Shown here piece by piece: positions 48,192-57,233 of a DNA stretch of 64,000 bases. How positions within the stretch are numbered: the stretch's first letter is position 1; each line of letters begins with the position of its first letter. Source of the DNA: Pontibacter sp. E15-1. GTDB taxonomy: Bacteria > Bacteroidota > Bacteroidia > Cytophagales > Hymenobacteraceae. Position numbers and translations under genes: made by a program. The stretch lies in NCBI RefSeq assembly GCF_022601975.1, contig NZ_JAKVIR010000015.1, positions 1 to 64,000 of the forward strand. Direction: 5' to 3'. The notes under the pieces were generated by a model. That model did not search any database, was not told the origin of the DNA, and was given only the letters and a program-made list of their open reading frames with translations.

Positions 48192-50531
48192 ATGAGAAAC
48201 CTTTTAGCAGGTTTGGCGCTGGTGGGCCTGGCCGCAGGGCCGATGGTGGCGCTGGCACAAGACACCAAGTTTGCCCAGCTGGGGCAAGAGCTCCCTACCC
48301 CCAACACCTACCGCTCCGCATCGGGCGCACCCGGCCACCAGTACTGGCAGCAGCGCGCCGATTACAACATCAAAGTGGAGCTTGACGACCAGAACCAGGC
48401 CATCACCGGCTCCGAGACCGTGACCTATACCAACAACTCGCCGGACGCGCTGAGCTACCTGTGGGTGCAGCTCGACCAGAACATCTTCGAGCCAAACTCC
48501 ATGAGCAACCTGACCAAAACGGGTAACCTGAACGACAAAATGTCGCTGCAGGCGGTGGAGTACCTCACGCGCGAGGAGTTTGACGGCGGCTTTAAAATCA
48601 GCAAGGTAACCGACCGCGGCGGAAAGGCCCTGAAGTATACCGTCAACAACACCATGATGCGTGTCGATTTGCCCTCCCCCCTCAAGCCAAACCAGAGCTT
48701 CACCTTCAACGTGGACTGGAAGAACAATATCAACGACCAGAAAGCCCTGGGTGGCCGCTCTGGGTATGAGTACTTCCCGAAAGACGGCAACTACCTGTAT
48801 GAGATGGCACAGTGGTTTCCGCGCATGGCTGTGTACGACGACGTGAACGGCTGGCAGCACAAGCAATTTCTGGGCAACGGCGAGTTTGCCCTGCCTTTTG
48901 GCGACTACAAAGTGAGCATCACCGTTCCGGCCGACCACGTGGTGGGCGCCACCGGCGAACTGCAGAACGCCAACCAGGTGTTGTCTTCCACGCAGCAAAA
49001 GCGCTGGGCCGAGGCCGCCAAAAGCGAGTCGCCGGTAGTGATCGTGACGCAGGACGAGGCCGCGAAAGCGGAGCAGAACAAGGCCACAGGCAAGAACACC
49101 TGGGTATACTCGGCTAAAAACGTGCGCGACTTTGCCTGGGCGAGCTCCCGCAAGTTTATCTGGGATGCCATGAACGTGAACGTGGGCGGCAAGAAAGTGC
49201 TGGCCATGTCGTACTACCCGAAAGAGGCGAACCCGCTGTGGGGCAAGTACTCCACAGAGGCGGTGGGCCATACCCTCCGCACCTACTCCAAGCGCACCAT
49301 CGACTACCCATACCCGGTGGCGATTTCGGTGCACGGCCCGGTGGGGGGTATGGAGTACCCGATGCTTTCCTTCAACGGCTACCGCCCCGAGGAAGACGGC
49401 ACCTACTCAGACCGGATCAAGTATGGCCTCATCTCGGTGATCATCCACGAAGTGGGCCACAACTTCTTCCCCATGATCATCAACTCCGACGAGCGCCAGT
49501 GGACCTGGATGGATGAGGGCCTGAACACCTTCATGCAGTACCTCTCGGAGCAGGAATGGGAGCGCAACTACCCGTCGCGCCGCGGCGAGCCCCAGGACAT
49601 CGTGGAGTATATGAAGAGCGCCAAGAACACGCAGGTGCCGATCATGACCAACTCGGAGTCGGTGCTGCAGTTTGGCCCGAACGCCTACGGCAAGCCCGCC
49701 ACCGCCCTAAACATTCTGCGCGAGACCGTGATGGGCCGCGAGCTTTTCGACTACGCGTTTAAGGAGTATGCCACCCGCTGGGCCTTCAAGCACCCGATGC
49801 CCGCCGACTTCTTCCGCACCATGGAAGATGCCTCCGGCGTGGACCTGGACTGGTTCTGGAGAGGCTGGTTTTATACCACCGACCATACCGACATTGCCCT
49901 GACCGACGTGAAATGGTATACCATTGACGCCCAGGACCCTGAGTTTGTGAACGCCCAGCGCCGGGAGCGCCTGAACAGCGAGCCCAAAACCCTGTCGCAG
50001 CAGCGCAACCTGCAGGACATCTCCAAGACGCTGGTAGAGAACAAGCCGGAGCTGAAAGACTTCTACAACAACTACGACCCGCTGGCCACCACGGCCGCAG
50101 ACCGGCAGCGCTACCAGAGCTTCATGAAGAACCTGAGCGAAGACCAAAAGCAGGCGCTGGCATCGGGCCTCAACTTCTACGAGGTGAGCTTCCAGAACAA
50201 GGGCGGACTGGTGATGCCTCTGGTGGTGAAGATGACGTATGAGGACGGCGCGGAGGAAATCGTGAACATCCCGGCTGAGATCTGGCGCTACGACAACAAC
50301 GACATCACGAAGGTATTTATCACAGAGAAGCCCGTGGTAAGCTTTGTGCTGGACCCATATCTGCAAACCGCAGACACGGACCTGTCGAACAACAGCTACC
50401 CGCGCCAGATGGCCCCGTCGCGCTTCGAGCTATACCAGCAGAACAGACAGCAGCAGCTGAACCCCATGCAGCAGCAACGCACCACCAGCCGCACCAGTGG
50501 CGCTGGCAACACAGGCAACACTGCACAGTAA
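48192..50531 (+). CDS. Exported M1 family metallopeptidase
   Basis: A 779-residue zinc aminopeptidase-like enzyme with a signal peptide (ending MVALAQ). The M1 zinc motif is H419-E420-V-G-H423 with the third ligand Glu442 in WMDEGLNTF, spaced exactly 18 residues on. The GGMEYP segment before it corresponds to the GxMEN exopeptidase motif, with Tyr in place of Asn, as in many Bacteroidota members. The C-terminal 150 residues are a linker and a polar tail rich in Gln (QQNRQQQLNPMQQQ). It likely trims peptides in the periplasm. A TATACC-rich leader precedes it and a strong terminator follows. Confidence 0.93.
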   Translation: MRNLLAGLALVGLAAGPMVALAQDTKFAQLGQELPTPNTYRSASGAPGHQYWQQRADYNIKVELDDQNQAITGSETVTYTNNSPDALSYLWVQLDQNIFEPNSMSNLTKTGNLNDKMSLQAVEYLTREEFDGGFKISKVTDRGGKALKYTVNNTMMRVDLPSPLKPNQSFTFNVDWKNNINDQKALGGRSGYEYFPKDGNYLYEMAQWFPRMAVYDDVNGWQHKQFLGNGEFALPFGDYKVSITVPADHVVGATGELQNANQVLSSTQQKRWAEAAKSESPVVIVTQDEAAKAEQNKATGKNTWVYSAKNVRDFAWASSRKFIWDAMNVNVGGKKVLAMSYYPKEANPLWGKYSTEAVGHTLRTYSKRTIDYPYPVAISVHGPVGGMEYPMLSFNGYRPEEDGTYSDRIKYGLISVIIHEVGHNFFPMIINSDERQWTWMDEGLNTFMQYLSEQEWERNYPSRRGEPQDIVEYMKSAKNTQVPIMTNSESVLQFGPNAYGKPATALNILRETVMGRELFDYAFKEYATRWAFKHPMPADFFRTMEDASGVDLDWFWRGWFYTTDHTDIALTDVKWYTIDAQDPEFVNAQRRERLNSEPKTLSQQRNLQDISKTLVENKPELKDFYNNYDPLATTAADRQRYQSFMKNLSEDQKQALASGLNFYEVSFQNKGGLVMPLVVKMTYEDGAEEIVNIPAEIWRYDNNDITKVFITEKPVVSFVLDPYLQTADTDLSNNSYPRQMAPSRFELYQQNRQQQLNPMQQQRTTSRTSGAGNTGNTAQ

Positions 50532-50555
50532 GCTTCGCTAGTGTAGCGCATATAT

Positions 50556-50592
50556 AAAAAGCGCCTTCAGATTCGTTCTGAGGGCGCTTTTT
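50556..50592 (+). terminator. Intrinsic terminator after the M1 peptidase
   Basis: AAAAAGCGCCTTCAGA at 50556-50571 pairs with TCTGAGGGCGCTTTTT at 50577-50592 with one T-G wobble and a 5-nt loop, 24 bases after the stop codon. Confidence 0.9.
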
Positions 50593-50661
50593 GTTTTGAT
50601 GAAGATGCTGTGAAGGGAGCGGTAACCGCAGTGTGCTTTATACCCTACCTACTTCACTTTC

Positions 50662-52011
50662 TCAGGCATCGGTGTCATACTGATCGAAGAACTTGCGCTT
50701 CACGCGGTCGCCTTTCCGGACGAAGGGGCGGATGATGAGGCGCGTGCCACGCTCGTAGGTGAAGAAGCGGTAGAGCCAGTTGCTGACCACGACCAGCTTG
50801 TTGCGGAAGCCGACCAGGTAGGCGATGTGCACAAACAGCCAGATGGCCCAGGCAAAGAAGCCGCCAATGGTCTTGTTTCCGGGCAGGTCTGCCACAGCGC
50901 GGTTGCGGCCGATGATGGCCAGCGAGCCCTTGTCGAAGTACTTGAACGGCTCCAGCGGCTCGTTGCGCACCAGCCTGTCGAGGTTTTTGGCCAGCAGCTG
51001 CCCCTGCTGTATGGCGGGCTGTGCCACACCGGGGTGCCCCTTGGGGAACTCCTCCGATTTCATGAGCGCAATGTCGCCGATGGCATACACATCCTCTACC
51101 CCCTGCACCTGGTTATACTGGTTCACCAGAATGCGCCCCCTTTCCACAGACTCCTGGGGCATACCGTCTATCAGGGCACCAGACACCCCGGCGGCCCAAA
51201 TCAGGGTCTGCGTCCGGATCTGGTCCCCGTTTTTCAGGGTAGCCACATTCCCGTCATACGACTCCACCAGCGTGTTCAGTTTGATGATGATGTCCATCTC
51301 CTCGAGGTACTTCTTCGTCTTGACGCTTGCCTCTGCCGACATGGGCGGCAGCACCCGGTCCAGGCCCTCCACCAGGTAGATGTTCATCTGGCTAAAGTCC
51401 AGCCCCGGGTAGTCGGTAGGCAGCACATGTTGCCGCATCTCCGCCAGCGCACCCGCCAGTTCCACGCCGGTCGGCCCGCCGCCCACAATCACGATGTTCA
51501 GCAGGCTCTGCCTGATCTCGGGGTTTTTGGTCATACTGGCCTGCTCAAACGACTGGAGCAACTGGCTCCGCAGGTTCAGGGCATCCGGTATCTGCTTGAG
51601 CGGGAAGGAGTATTTCTTGATCTGGTCGTTGCCAAAGTAGTTGGACTTGGTGCCCGTGGCCACCACCAGGTAATCGTAATGCATGTCGCCGATGAGGGTA
51701 TGCACGGTTTTGGTGGTGGGGTCGATGCCCTTTACCTTCACCAGCCGGAAATGGAAATCCTGGTAATCGTCGCTACCGAAGATTTTGCGCAGGGGCTCGG
51801 CGATGGCATCGGGCTCCAGCCCGGCGGTGGCCACCTGGTAGAGCAGCGGCCAGAACCCGTGGTAGTTCTGGCGGTCGAACATAACCACCTGGAAATCCTT
51901 GTTGCTGAGTTTCTTGGCCAGGTTCAGGCCGCCGAAGCCTCCCCCGACAATTACGACGCGTGGCTTAGTGGCGGCGGGTATGTTAAGTGATAACTGATCC
52001 TCTCTGAGCAT
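50662..52011 (-). CDS. ndh: Type II NADH:quinone oxidoreductase (NDH-2)
   Basis: A 449-residue flavoprotein that passes electrons from NADH to quinone without pumping protons. It has two Rossmann folds: FAD-binding VVIVGGGFGGLNLAKKL near the N-terminus and NAD-binding IVIVGGGPTGVELAGAL near 175, the FAD motif VYAIGDIALM, and the quinone-site segment QPAIQQGQLLAKNL. The C-terminal membrane-binding part has WAIWLFVHIAYLVGFRNKLVV and an amphipathic YRFFTYERGTRLI helix, as usual. It acts at the inner face of the inner membrane. The genome therefore has both this enzyme and the complex I encoded from 57234. Confidence 0.94.
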   Translation of the reverse strand: MLREDQLSLNIPAATKPRVVIVGGGFGGLNLAKKLSNKDFQVVMFDRQNYHGFWPLLYQVATAGLEPDAIAEPLRKIFGSDDYQDFHFRLVKVKGIDPTTKTVHTLIGDMHYDYLVVATGTKSNYFGNDQIKKYSFPLKQIPDALNLRSQLLQSFEQASMTKNPEIRQSLLNIVIVGGGPTGVELAGALAEMRQHVLPTDYPGLDFSQMNIYLVEGLDRVLPPMSAEASVKTKKYLEEMDIIIKLNTLVESYDGNVATLKNGDQIRTQTLIWAAGVSGALIDGMPQESVERGRILVNQYNQVQGVEDVYAIGDIALMKSEEFPKGHPGVAQPAIQQGQLLAKNLDRLVRNEPLEPFKYFDKGSLAIIGRNRAVADLPGNKTIGGFFAWAIWLFVHIAYLVGFRNKLVVVSNWLYRFFTYERGTRLIIRPFVRKGDRVKRKFFDQYDTDA

Positions 52012-52239
52012 TGTTTTCTGTACTTAGGGTGTCTGTAACCGTGGCCCCTCTGGCAGGGAGGCCTCATCATATCAGAGGCCGCAAACGCACAGTTACACTC
52101 GGCAATAACGAAACCCATACAGCTAGGTTACCTGCAAGCCCATACCCCGGCCAACTACCCAAAGGCAGCGTACCGCCAATTCGTCTGGAATAAGGGCAAA
52201 ACCGAGGTATAGAAGAAAGATCAGCCGAAGGCTTCGGGG

Positions 52240-52914
52240 CTACTTCTGCTTGAAATCGCCGTTGATGATGGATTTGATGAGCGCCGGGATGGCGAAGGGG
52301 CTGATGCCGGTCTGGATCATGTACCTGTTCTGCTGCAGCTGCCGCTGTTGCTGCATGCTGTGCTTGAAGTTGCCGCTGCCGTCCATGGGGGTCGACTTGA
52401 AAAGCTCCTCCAGCCGCTCGGGGTCCAGGTTGCGCATGGCAATGGCCCGGCCCTCGTCGGGCAGCTTCACGTTGGCGACGGCCTCCCTGAAGTCGCGCTC
52501 GGTGGCCCACGGAAACACGTCCACGGTCGGGAGCTCGGTCGGGTCCTCCTGCAGCTGCATGATAATGGAGTAACTCTGGCTGCTATAGGTCTTCGGGATG
52601 ATCAGGTACTGCCGCTTAAAGCCAATGGCGCTGAACAGCACGCTGTCGCCGGCCAGCACGGGCACCGAGAAAAAGCCGTATTCGTTGGACTGGGTGCCCC
52701 GGCTGCTACCCGGCACAAAGATGCTCACGCCCGTCACGCCATACAGGCTGTCGCCGGTGGCCACGAACCCCGACAACTGCACCACACGCTTCTGCTGTTG
52801 CGCCGCCGCCTGCTCCGGGGCGGATACGAGCAGCAGCAAGAGGCCCAGCAGTGGCAGCAAGAGCCTTTTCAGGGGCTGTGCGCGAAGAAGAAACGTGTAT
52901 TCAGAAAAATCCAT
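52240..52914 (-). CDS. Exported protein with a carboxypeptidase-like regulatory domain
   Basis: A 224-residue exported protein; the signal region is a long hydrophobic stretch ending APEQAAAQ. The next 90 residues are a CarboxypepD-type regulatory (transthyretin-like) domain: VVQLSGFVATGDSLYGVTGV, SRGTQSNEYGFFSVPVLAGD, and SIIMQLQEDPTELPTVDVFP, which is also the plug-entry pattern of SusC-type proteins. A helical tail follows, rich in Gln (NFKHSMQQQRQLQQNR). Such proteins are common in Bacteroidota and their function is unknown. It is divergent from the ArsR-type regulator. Confidence 0.82.
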   Translation of the reverse strand: MDFSEYTFLLRAQPLKRLLLPLLGLLLLLVSAPEQAAAQQQKRVVQLSGFVATGDSLYGVTGVSIFVPGSSRGTQSNEYGFFSVPVLAGDSVLFSAIGFKRQYLIIPKTYSSQSYSIIMQLQEDPTELPTVDVFPWATERDFREAVANVKLPDEGRAIAMRNLDPERLEELFKSTPMDGSGNFKHSMQQQRQLQQNRYMIQTGISPFAIPALIKSIINGDFKQK

Positions 52915-52961
52915 GTGTTACAATTATACTATATTTATCTTTTATACTGACAGCTTTTACC

Positions 52962-52969
52962 TAAATTTG
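52962..52969 (+). promoter_or_regulatory. -7 promoter element of the ArsR-type gene
   Basis: TAAATTTG is an exact TAnnTTTG match, 20 bases before the ATG at 52989, predicting a leader of only about 13 nt. T-rich sequence at 52938-52943 may act as the -33 element. Confidence 0.55.
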
Positions 52970-52988
52970 TTCTGTTGCCCCCTTATTT

Positions 52989-53375
52989 ATGAGACTTAAG
53001 CATTTCAGTCTTTCTTTTGGTGAGCAGGTCCTGAAGGCCCTCGCCGACGAGTCACGACTCCGCATCCTTCACCTGATCCTGCACCACAAGGAAATGTGCA
53101 CCTCTGACCTGGAGCAGGTGCTCGACTTTACGCAGACGAAAACCTCGCGCCACCTCTCCTACCTGCGTAACGCGGGCCTGGTAGCGCCGCGCAAGATGGA
53201 CCAGTGGGTGTTTTATGCCGTGAAAGACGAGGCCGCAGACTTTATCAGCCAGATACTCTCGTATATGGAGCGCGACGCCGCGCTGCAGAAAGACAACGAG
53301 GTATACCAGATCCTGTTCTCTAACCGCGAGCTGGCCGTGAACAAACTGCAGACGCGCCGCTGGACGGCCCAGTAG
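52989..53375 (+). CDS. ArsR/SmtB-type transcription regulator
   Basis: A 128-residue winged-helix repressor-like protein. The DNA-binding part is VLKALADESRLRILHLILHH, then CTSDLEQVLDFTQTKTSRHL with SYLRNAGLVAPRKMDQWVFY as the wing. The classic ArsR metal motif ELCVCDL is replaced by EMCTSDLEQ, keeping one cysteine, so arsenic-type sensing is doubtful. The C-terminal part is a helix (DEAADFISQILSYME) that likely dimerises. Its target is unknown; it faces the divergent regulatory-domain protein and may control it or itself. Confidence 0.9.
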   Translation: MRLKHFSLSFGEQVLKALADESRLRILHLILHHKEMCTSDLEQVLDFTQTKTSRHLSYLRNAGLVAPRKMDQWVFYAVKDEAADFISQILSYMERDAALQKDNEVYQILFSNRELAVNKLQTRRWTAQ

Positions 53376-53580
53376 CGTTCGTGCGGCTCTCCCTATAACT
53401 TAGCGGCACTTTATATATTGCCCGGCTTCGGCCAATACCTTCTCCGCTCGCTGGCTAAACACGGTAATTTCTAAAACATCCGTTGCCCCTGCGCGTTTCA
53501 CCTACTCCCGGAGCTTGTTTAAATTTCATTTTTGCAGCGCAAAGGATGATTTTCAAACCGCTTTATTTCAGTATCCCCGC

Positions 53581-54282
53581 ATGAAAACCTATACCCATAT
53601 TTTCTTCGATCTCGACCATACCCTCTGGGACTTTGAGAAAAACTCCGAAGAAACCCTCTTTGCCTTGTACGAGCAGTTTGACCTGGGCAGCTTCGGCAAG
53701 TTCGACAGCCACTCCTTTTATAAGAAGTACAAGTTTGTGAACGTGCGCCTCTGGGACCTCTACAACAAAGGCCGCATCAAGCAGGCGGAGCTGCGCGAGG
53801 GCCGCTTCGTGAAAACCCTGACGGGGCTTGGCCTGGAGCCGCACGAAATACCGGTGGGCATTGCGGAGGCCTATACGGATCAGTGCCCCACCAAAACGGC
53901 CGTGTTCCCCTATGCCTACGAGGTGCTGGAGTACCTGCAGCCAAAGTACGGCCTGCACATCATCACCAATGGCTTCCGGGAGGTGCAGCACATCAAAATG
54001 AGCGCATCCAACCTGCACGGCTATTTCCGGGAGGTGATCACGTCGGAGTCGTGTGGCTTCAAAAAGCCTGACCGCCGCATGTTTGAGCACCTGCTGGAAC
54101 GCATTAACGTGACGCCGGACGAGTGCCTGATGGTAGGCGACAACTACGAGTGCGACATCGAGGGCGCCCGCCAGGCCGGTATCGACCAGGTATTCTTTAA
54201 CCCCGAGAAGCACAGCCAGAAACGCAGCCCCAAGCCGACACACGAAATCTCCTGCCTCAGCGAGCTGAAGCAGTTTTTGTAA
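53581..54282 (+). CDS. HAD family hydrolase, YjjG type
   Basis: A 233-residue phosphatase with a C1 cap. HAD motifs: I FFDLDHTLWDFE (nucleophile Asp and general acid Asp), II HIITNGF (Thr), III KKPDRRMF (Lys), and IV MVGDNYECDIEGARQAG (Asp pair). The order and the DHTLWDFEKNSEE start fit YjjG-type noncanonical pyrimidine nucleotide phosphatases. The role would be cleaning up damaged nucleotides. ATG 53581 starts right before the first beta strand. There is a separate leader of 205 bases after the ArsR gene. Confidence 0.92.
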   Translation: MKTYTHIFFDLDHTLWDFEKNSEETLFALYEQFDLGSFGKFDSHSFYKKYKFVNVRLWDLYNKGRIKQAELREGRFVKTLTGLGLEPHEIPVGIAEAYTDQCPTKTAVFPYAYEVLEYLQPKYGLHIITNGFREVQHIKMSASNLHGYFREVITSESCGFKKPDRRMFEHLLERINVTPDECLMVGDNYECDIEGARQAGIDQVFFNPEKHSQKRSPKPTHEISCLSELKQFL

Positions 54283-54566
54283 ATGATCTCACTTAGCTGG
54301 TGGTCTCAAGGATGGAGACCCAGAAAAGAGTAGATGTGTTGCATAGTATACCTGAAACTGCTCCCGTAAATTGCTCTTTCGGGCTTCCCAGCCCGAAAGT
54401 TTCCTGCCGGGGATTTCCTAATCCCCGTTTAATGGAACACGGGGATTAGGAAATCCCCGGCAGGCTTAGTTCTGGATTAAGAAATCCAGAACAGCGAACG
54501 AAAAAAAATCCAGAACAGCGAAAGAAAGAGCAGCGAATCCACATAGCAAAAGCCCAATCCATACCT
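54283..54566. repeat. Second tetraloop hairpin array and short direct repeat
   Basis: No gene is seen. Four perfect hairpins with 4-nt loops lie at 54376-54399 (CTTTCGGGCT, loop TCCC), 54409-54426 (GGGGATT, loop TCCT), 54441-54458 (GGGGATT, loop AGGA) and 54470-54491 (TTCTGGATT, loop AAGA). The middle two sit inside a larger perfect inverted repeat whose arms begin CCTGCCGGGGATT. Downstream, AAATCCAGAACAGCGA occurs twice at about 54482-54498 and 54506-54522. Confidence 0.82.
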
Positions 54567-54616
54567 AAAAAAGCCCGGTGCCATACCTTGTTTGGGTATA
54601 GCACCGGGCTTTTTTT
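54567..54616. terminator. Strong hairpin terminator
   Basis: AAAAAAGCCCGGTG at 54567-54580 pairs with CACCGGGCTTTTTT at 54603-54616; the inner part nearly pairs too. A-runs and T-runs at both ends make it usable for the HAD gene (plus) and the exported protein gene (minus). Confidence 0.85.
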
Positions 54617-54632
54617 TGAGGTAGTCTTATGC

Positions 54633-55046
54633 TTAGTCTTTTGCGTCAGCAGCGGTTTCCAGTGCCCGTAGTTCTCCCTGCAGCAGCTTGATTTTGGCTT
54701 TGTCGTCCAGGCCGAGTCTTTTCTCCAGCTTGTTCTTCCGGGCGTCCAGCTTGTTGATCACGGCCTGGGCCTTGTTCCAGTCCTGGTCGTCCCAGGCTCC
54801 CTTTTTCTCCCGCACGTTTTCCAGCAGCGTGATGTATGCCTGCCGCAGGTTGAGGGCTGTCAGCGATTGGATGTCTGCGTAGTCTCCCAGGAGCTCTCTT
54901 TGCCATTGCGTCACGCTTTCGTCTGCCTGTAGCGTTAGGGTGGGCTGGTGCTTGCCCATGGTATAATTGGTTGCCTCGGCGGCAAAAGAGAAACCAAGTG
55001 CCAGGGCCAGCATCAGTTTTACGTATGTTCTGTTTCTGTTTTTCAT
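54633..55046 (-). CDS. Small exported helical protein of unknown function
   Basis: A 137-residue protein with a signal peptide (ending near GFSFAAEA). The mature part is helical: QWQRELLGDYADIQSLTA, then AYITLLENVREKKGAWDDQD and DKLDARKNKLEKRLGL-like heptads. The ENVREKKGAWDDQDWNKA segment resembles the repeated unit of DUF6565-type proteins of Bacteroidota, but I am not certain of that. It may be a periplasmic stress protein; no function can be given. It is divergent from pruA. Confidence 0.7.
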   Translation of the reverse strand: MKNRNRTYVKLMLALALGFSFAAEATNYTMGKHQPTLTLQADESVTQWQRELLGDYADIQSLTALNLRQAYITLLENVREKKGAWDDQDWNKAQAVINKLDARKNKLEKRLGLDDKAKIKLLQGELRALETAADAKD

Positions 55047-55388
55047 AATGGAGTTGTTTCATGCCTGCCATACAAATCGGCAGGGAAGGCTTTTACGGCA
55101 TCTGGGCCCCAAAAGGTTGTCTGAACAACAAACATGGAGTTATGTGCGGCATTTATCTGTAACAGCCACGCAGCCGCCTTTCCTGTGCTGCAGGGGTATG
55201 ATTTTCCCCGATGGCATCCGGCGCAAACGGCCCTCTTCTGCAGGAGTCACGCGCAAGCCACGGGCCCGGAACCGGCCCTCGGATGAGGCTTTTCCGGGGA
55301 AAATCCTGTACCTTTGTTTAGAAGGGCCGTTGTTTTGCAGCGCCTTCAGGAATACCTTATTCATATTTATAATCACAATTATAAACGC
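55047..55388. other. Divergent intergenic region upstream of pruA
   Basis: 342 bases with no convincing gene. It holds the pruA promoter element listed at 55309. The rest shows no clear structure. Confidence 0.5.
55309..55316 (+). promoter_or_regulatory. -7 promoter element of pruA
   Basis: TACCTTTG is an exact TAnnTTTG element, 73 bases before the pruA ATG. No good -33 element was found at the preferred distance. Confidence 0.5.
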
Positions 55389-57023
55389 ATGGCAACCGGA
55401 TTCTTCAAAGTACCTACTCCCACTAACGAACCAGTATTATCTTACGCGCCGGGCTCCCCAGAAAAGGACGAGCTACTCCGCACCTACAAAGATCTAAAGT
55501 CGAAGCAGCTGGACGTGCCCATGTATATTGGCGGCGACCGCGTGTTTACCGACAACAAGCAGCCGATGCTGCAGCCTCACGACCACCAGCACATCCTGGG
55601 GCATTTCAGCGAAGGCGACGCGTCCCACGTGGAACAAGCCATTAACGCGGCCCTTGCCGCACGCGAGATGTGGGCCGATATGGCCTGGGAACATCGCGTG
55701 AGCATTTTCCTGAAAGCCGCCGACCTGTTGGCCGGCCCCTGGAGAGCACGACTGAACGCGGCCACCATGCTGGGCCAGTCGAAGAACGCTTACCAGGCCG
55801 AGATCGACTCAGCCTGCGAGCTGGTGGACTTCCTGCGTTTTAACGTGCAGTACGCCACCGACATTTACCGCATGCAGCCGGAGTCTTCTCCGGGGGTATG
55901 GAACCGCACCGAGCACCGTCCGCTGGAAGGCTTCGTGTTCGCTCTGACCCCGTTCAACTTCACGGCTATCGCGGGCAACCTGCCAACCTCTGCCGCCATG
56001 ATGGGCAACGTGGTGGTATGGAAACCGGCGCACACGCAGATTTATGCGGCGCACATGATCATGGAGCTGTTGCAGGAAGCTGGTTTGCCGGAAGGCGTGA
56101 TCAACCTGGTGTATGTGGACGGCCCGACAACGGGCGATATCGTGTTCAACCACCCTGACTTTGCCGGTATCCACTTTACGGGCAGCACGGGCGTTTTCCA
56201 GAACATCTGGAAGACCATCGGAAACAACATCCACAAGTACAGATCATACCCGCGCATTGTGGGCGAGACAGGCGGCAAGGACTTTATCTTTGCGCACAGA
56301 ACCACGGATGCCAAGACGCTGGCCACGGCCATCACGCGCGGCGCGTTTGAGTTCCAGGGCCAGAAATGCTCCGCCGCTTCGCGCGCCTACATCCCGAGCA
56401 ACCTGTGGGAAGACGTGAAAAACTTCGTGATCGAGGACCTCAAGTCGATCAAGATGGGTCCTCCGGAGGATTTCTCCAACTTCATCAACGCGGTGATCGA
56501 CGAGAAGTCGTTTGACAAGATTGCCCGGTACATCGACAACGCCAAGGACAGCAACGAAGTGGAGCTGATCGCGGGCGGCGGCCACGACAAGTCGAAGGGC
56601 TACTTTATTGAGCCAACCGTGCTGCTGGCGCACAACCCGAGCTACGTGACCATGTGCGAGGAGATCTTCGGGCCGGTGATCACGGTGTATGTATACGATG
56701 AGCACAATGCTGACGAAACGCTGCAACTGGTGAACTCCACCTCCCCTTACGCCCTGACAGGCGCTATCTTCAGCCAGGACCGTTACTTTATAGAGTATGC
56801 GGCCAACAAGCTGCAGAACGCGGCCGGTAACTTCTACATCAACGACAAGCCGACAGGCGCCGTGGTGGGCCAGCAGCCGTTTGGCGGCGCGCGCGCCTCT
56901 GGCACCAACGACAAGGCCGGCTCTATGCTGAACATGCTGCGCTGGGTATCGGCCCGCTCGATCAAGGAAACGTTCAATCCGCCGGTAGATTACCGCTACC
57001 CTTTCCTGGGCGAGAACAAGTAA
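55389..57023 (+). CDS. pruA: L-glutamate gamma-semialdehyde dehydrogenase
   Basis: A 544-residue NAD-dependent enzyme that makes glutamate from glutamate semialdehyde, the second step of proline breakdown. It matches the single-function P5C dehydrogenase group (length about 540): the fold start EPVLSYAPGSPEKDEL, NRTEHRPLEGFVFALTPFNFTAIAGNLP, the NAD-binding FTGSTGVFQ, catalytic Glu in VGETGGKDF, and catalytic Cys in FEFQGQKCSAASRAYIP. The closing segment is QPFGGARASGTNDKAG. Proline dehydrogenase is not in this window. ATG 55389 begins MATGFFKVP, the usual start. A terminator follows. Confidence 0.96.
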   Translation: MATGFFKVPTPTNEPVLSYAPGSPEKDELLRTYKDLKSKQLDVPMYIGGDRVFTDNKQPMLQPHDHQHILGHFSEGDASHVEQAINAALAAREMWADMAWEHRVSIFLKAADLLAGPWRARLNAATMLGQSKNAYQAEIDSACELVDFLRFNVQYATDIYRMQPESSPGVWNRTEHRPLEGFVFALTPFNFTAIAGNLPTSAAMMGNVVVWKPAHTQIYAAHMIMELLQEAGLPEGVINLVYVDGPTTGDIVFNHPDFAGIHFTGSTGVFQNIWKTIGNNIHKYRSYPRIVGETGGKDFIFAHRTTDAKTLATAITRGAFEFQGQKCSAASRAYIPSNLWEDVKNFVIEDLKSIKMGPPEDFSNFINAVIDEKSFDKIARYIDNAKDSNEVELIAGGGHDKSKGYFIEPTVLLAHNPSYVTMCEEIFGPVITVYVYDEHNADETLQLVNSTSPYALTGAIFSQDRYFIEYAANKLQNAAGNFYINDKPTGAVVGQQPFGGARASGTNDKAGSMLNMLRWVSARSIKETFNPPVDYRYPFLGENK

Positions 57024-57044
57024 GTTTCTGACGTTATATATTGT

Positions 57045-57080
57045 AAAGCGGCCATGTTCTGAGAGGAGCATGGCCGCTTT
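57045..57080 (+). terminator. Terminator after pruA
   Basis: AAAGCGGCCATG at 57045-57056 pairs perfectly with CATGGCCGCTTT at 57069-57080, followed by GTTTTTG. Confidence 0.85.
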
Positions 57081-57171
57081 GTTTTTGCTGCCAGCCAAAG
57101 GTTGCCACCTTTCGCTCCGGGATTGCTTGCACACACCTGATTAAATGCATTATCTACTATAGATTTATGCT

Positions 57172-57202
57172 TTTGATTGTTGGCTATTTATACCTAATTT
57201 TG
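57172..57202 (+). promoter_or_regulatory. Consensus promoter of the nuo operon
   Basis: TTTG at 57172-57175 and TAATTTTG at 57195-57202 are separated by 19 bases, a full match to the Bacteroidota promoter (-33 TTTG, -7 TAnnTTTG). Transcription would start near 57208, about 26 nt before nuoA. Confidence 0.78.
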
Positions 57203-57233
57203 TTCCTTACTTTTACAAAAGGACCACCGCATT

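Noticed and set aside
55140-55376. 78-residue open frame upstream of pruA
   Set aside because: It covers the pruA promoter element and shows no signal peptide, membrane helix or known motif.
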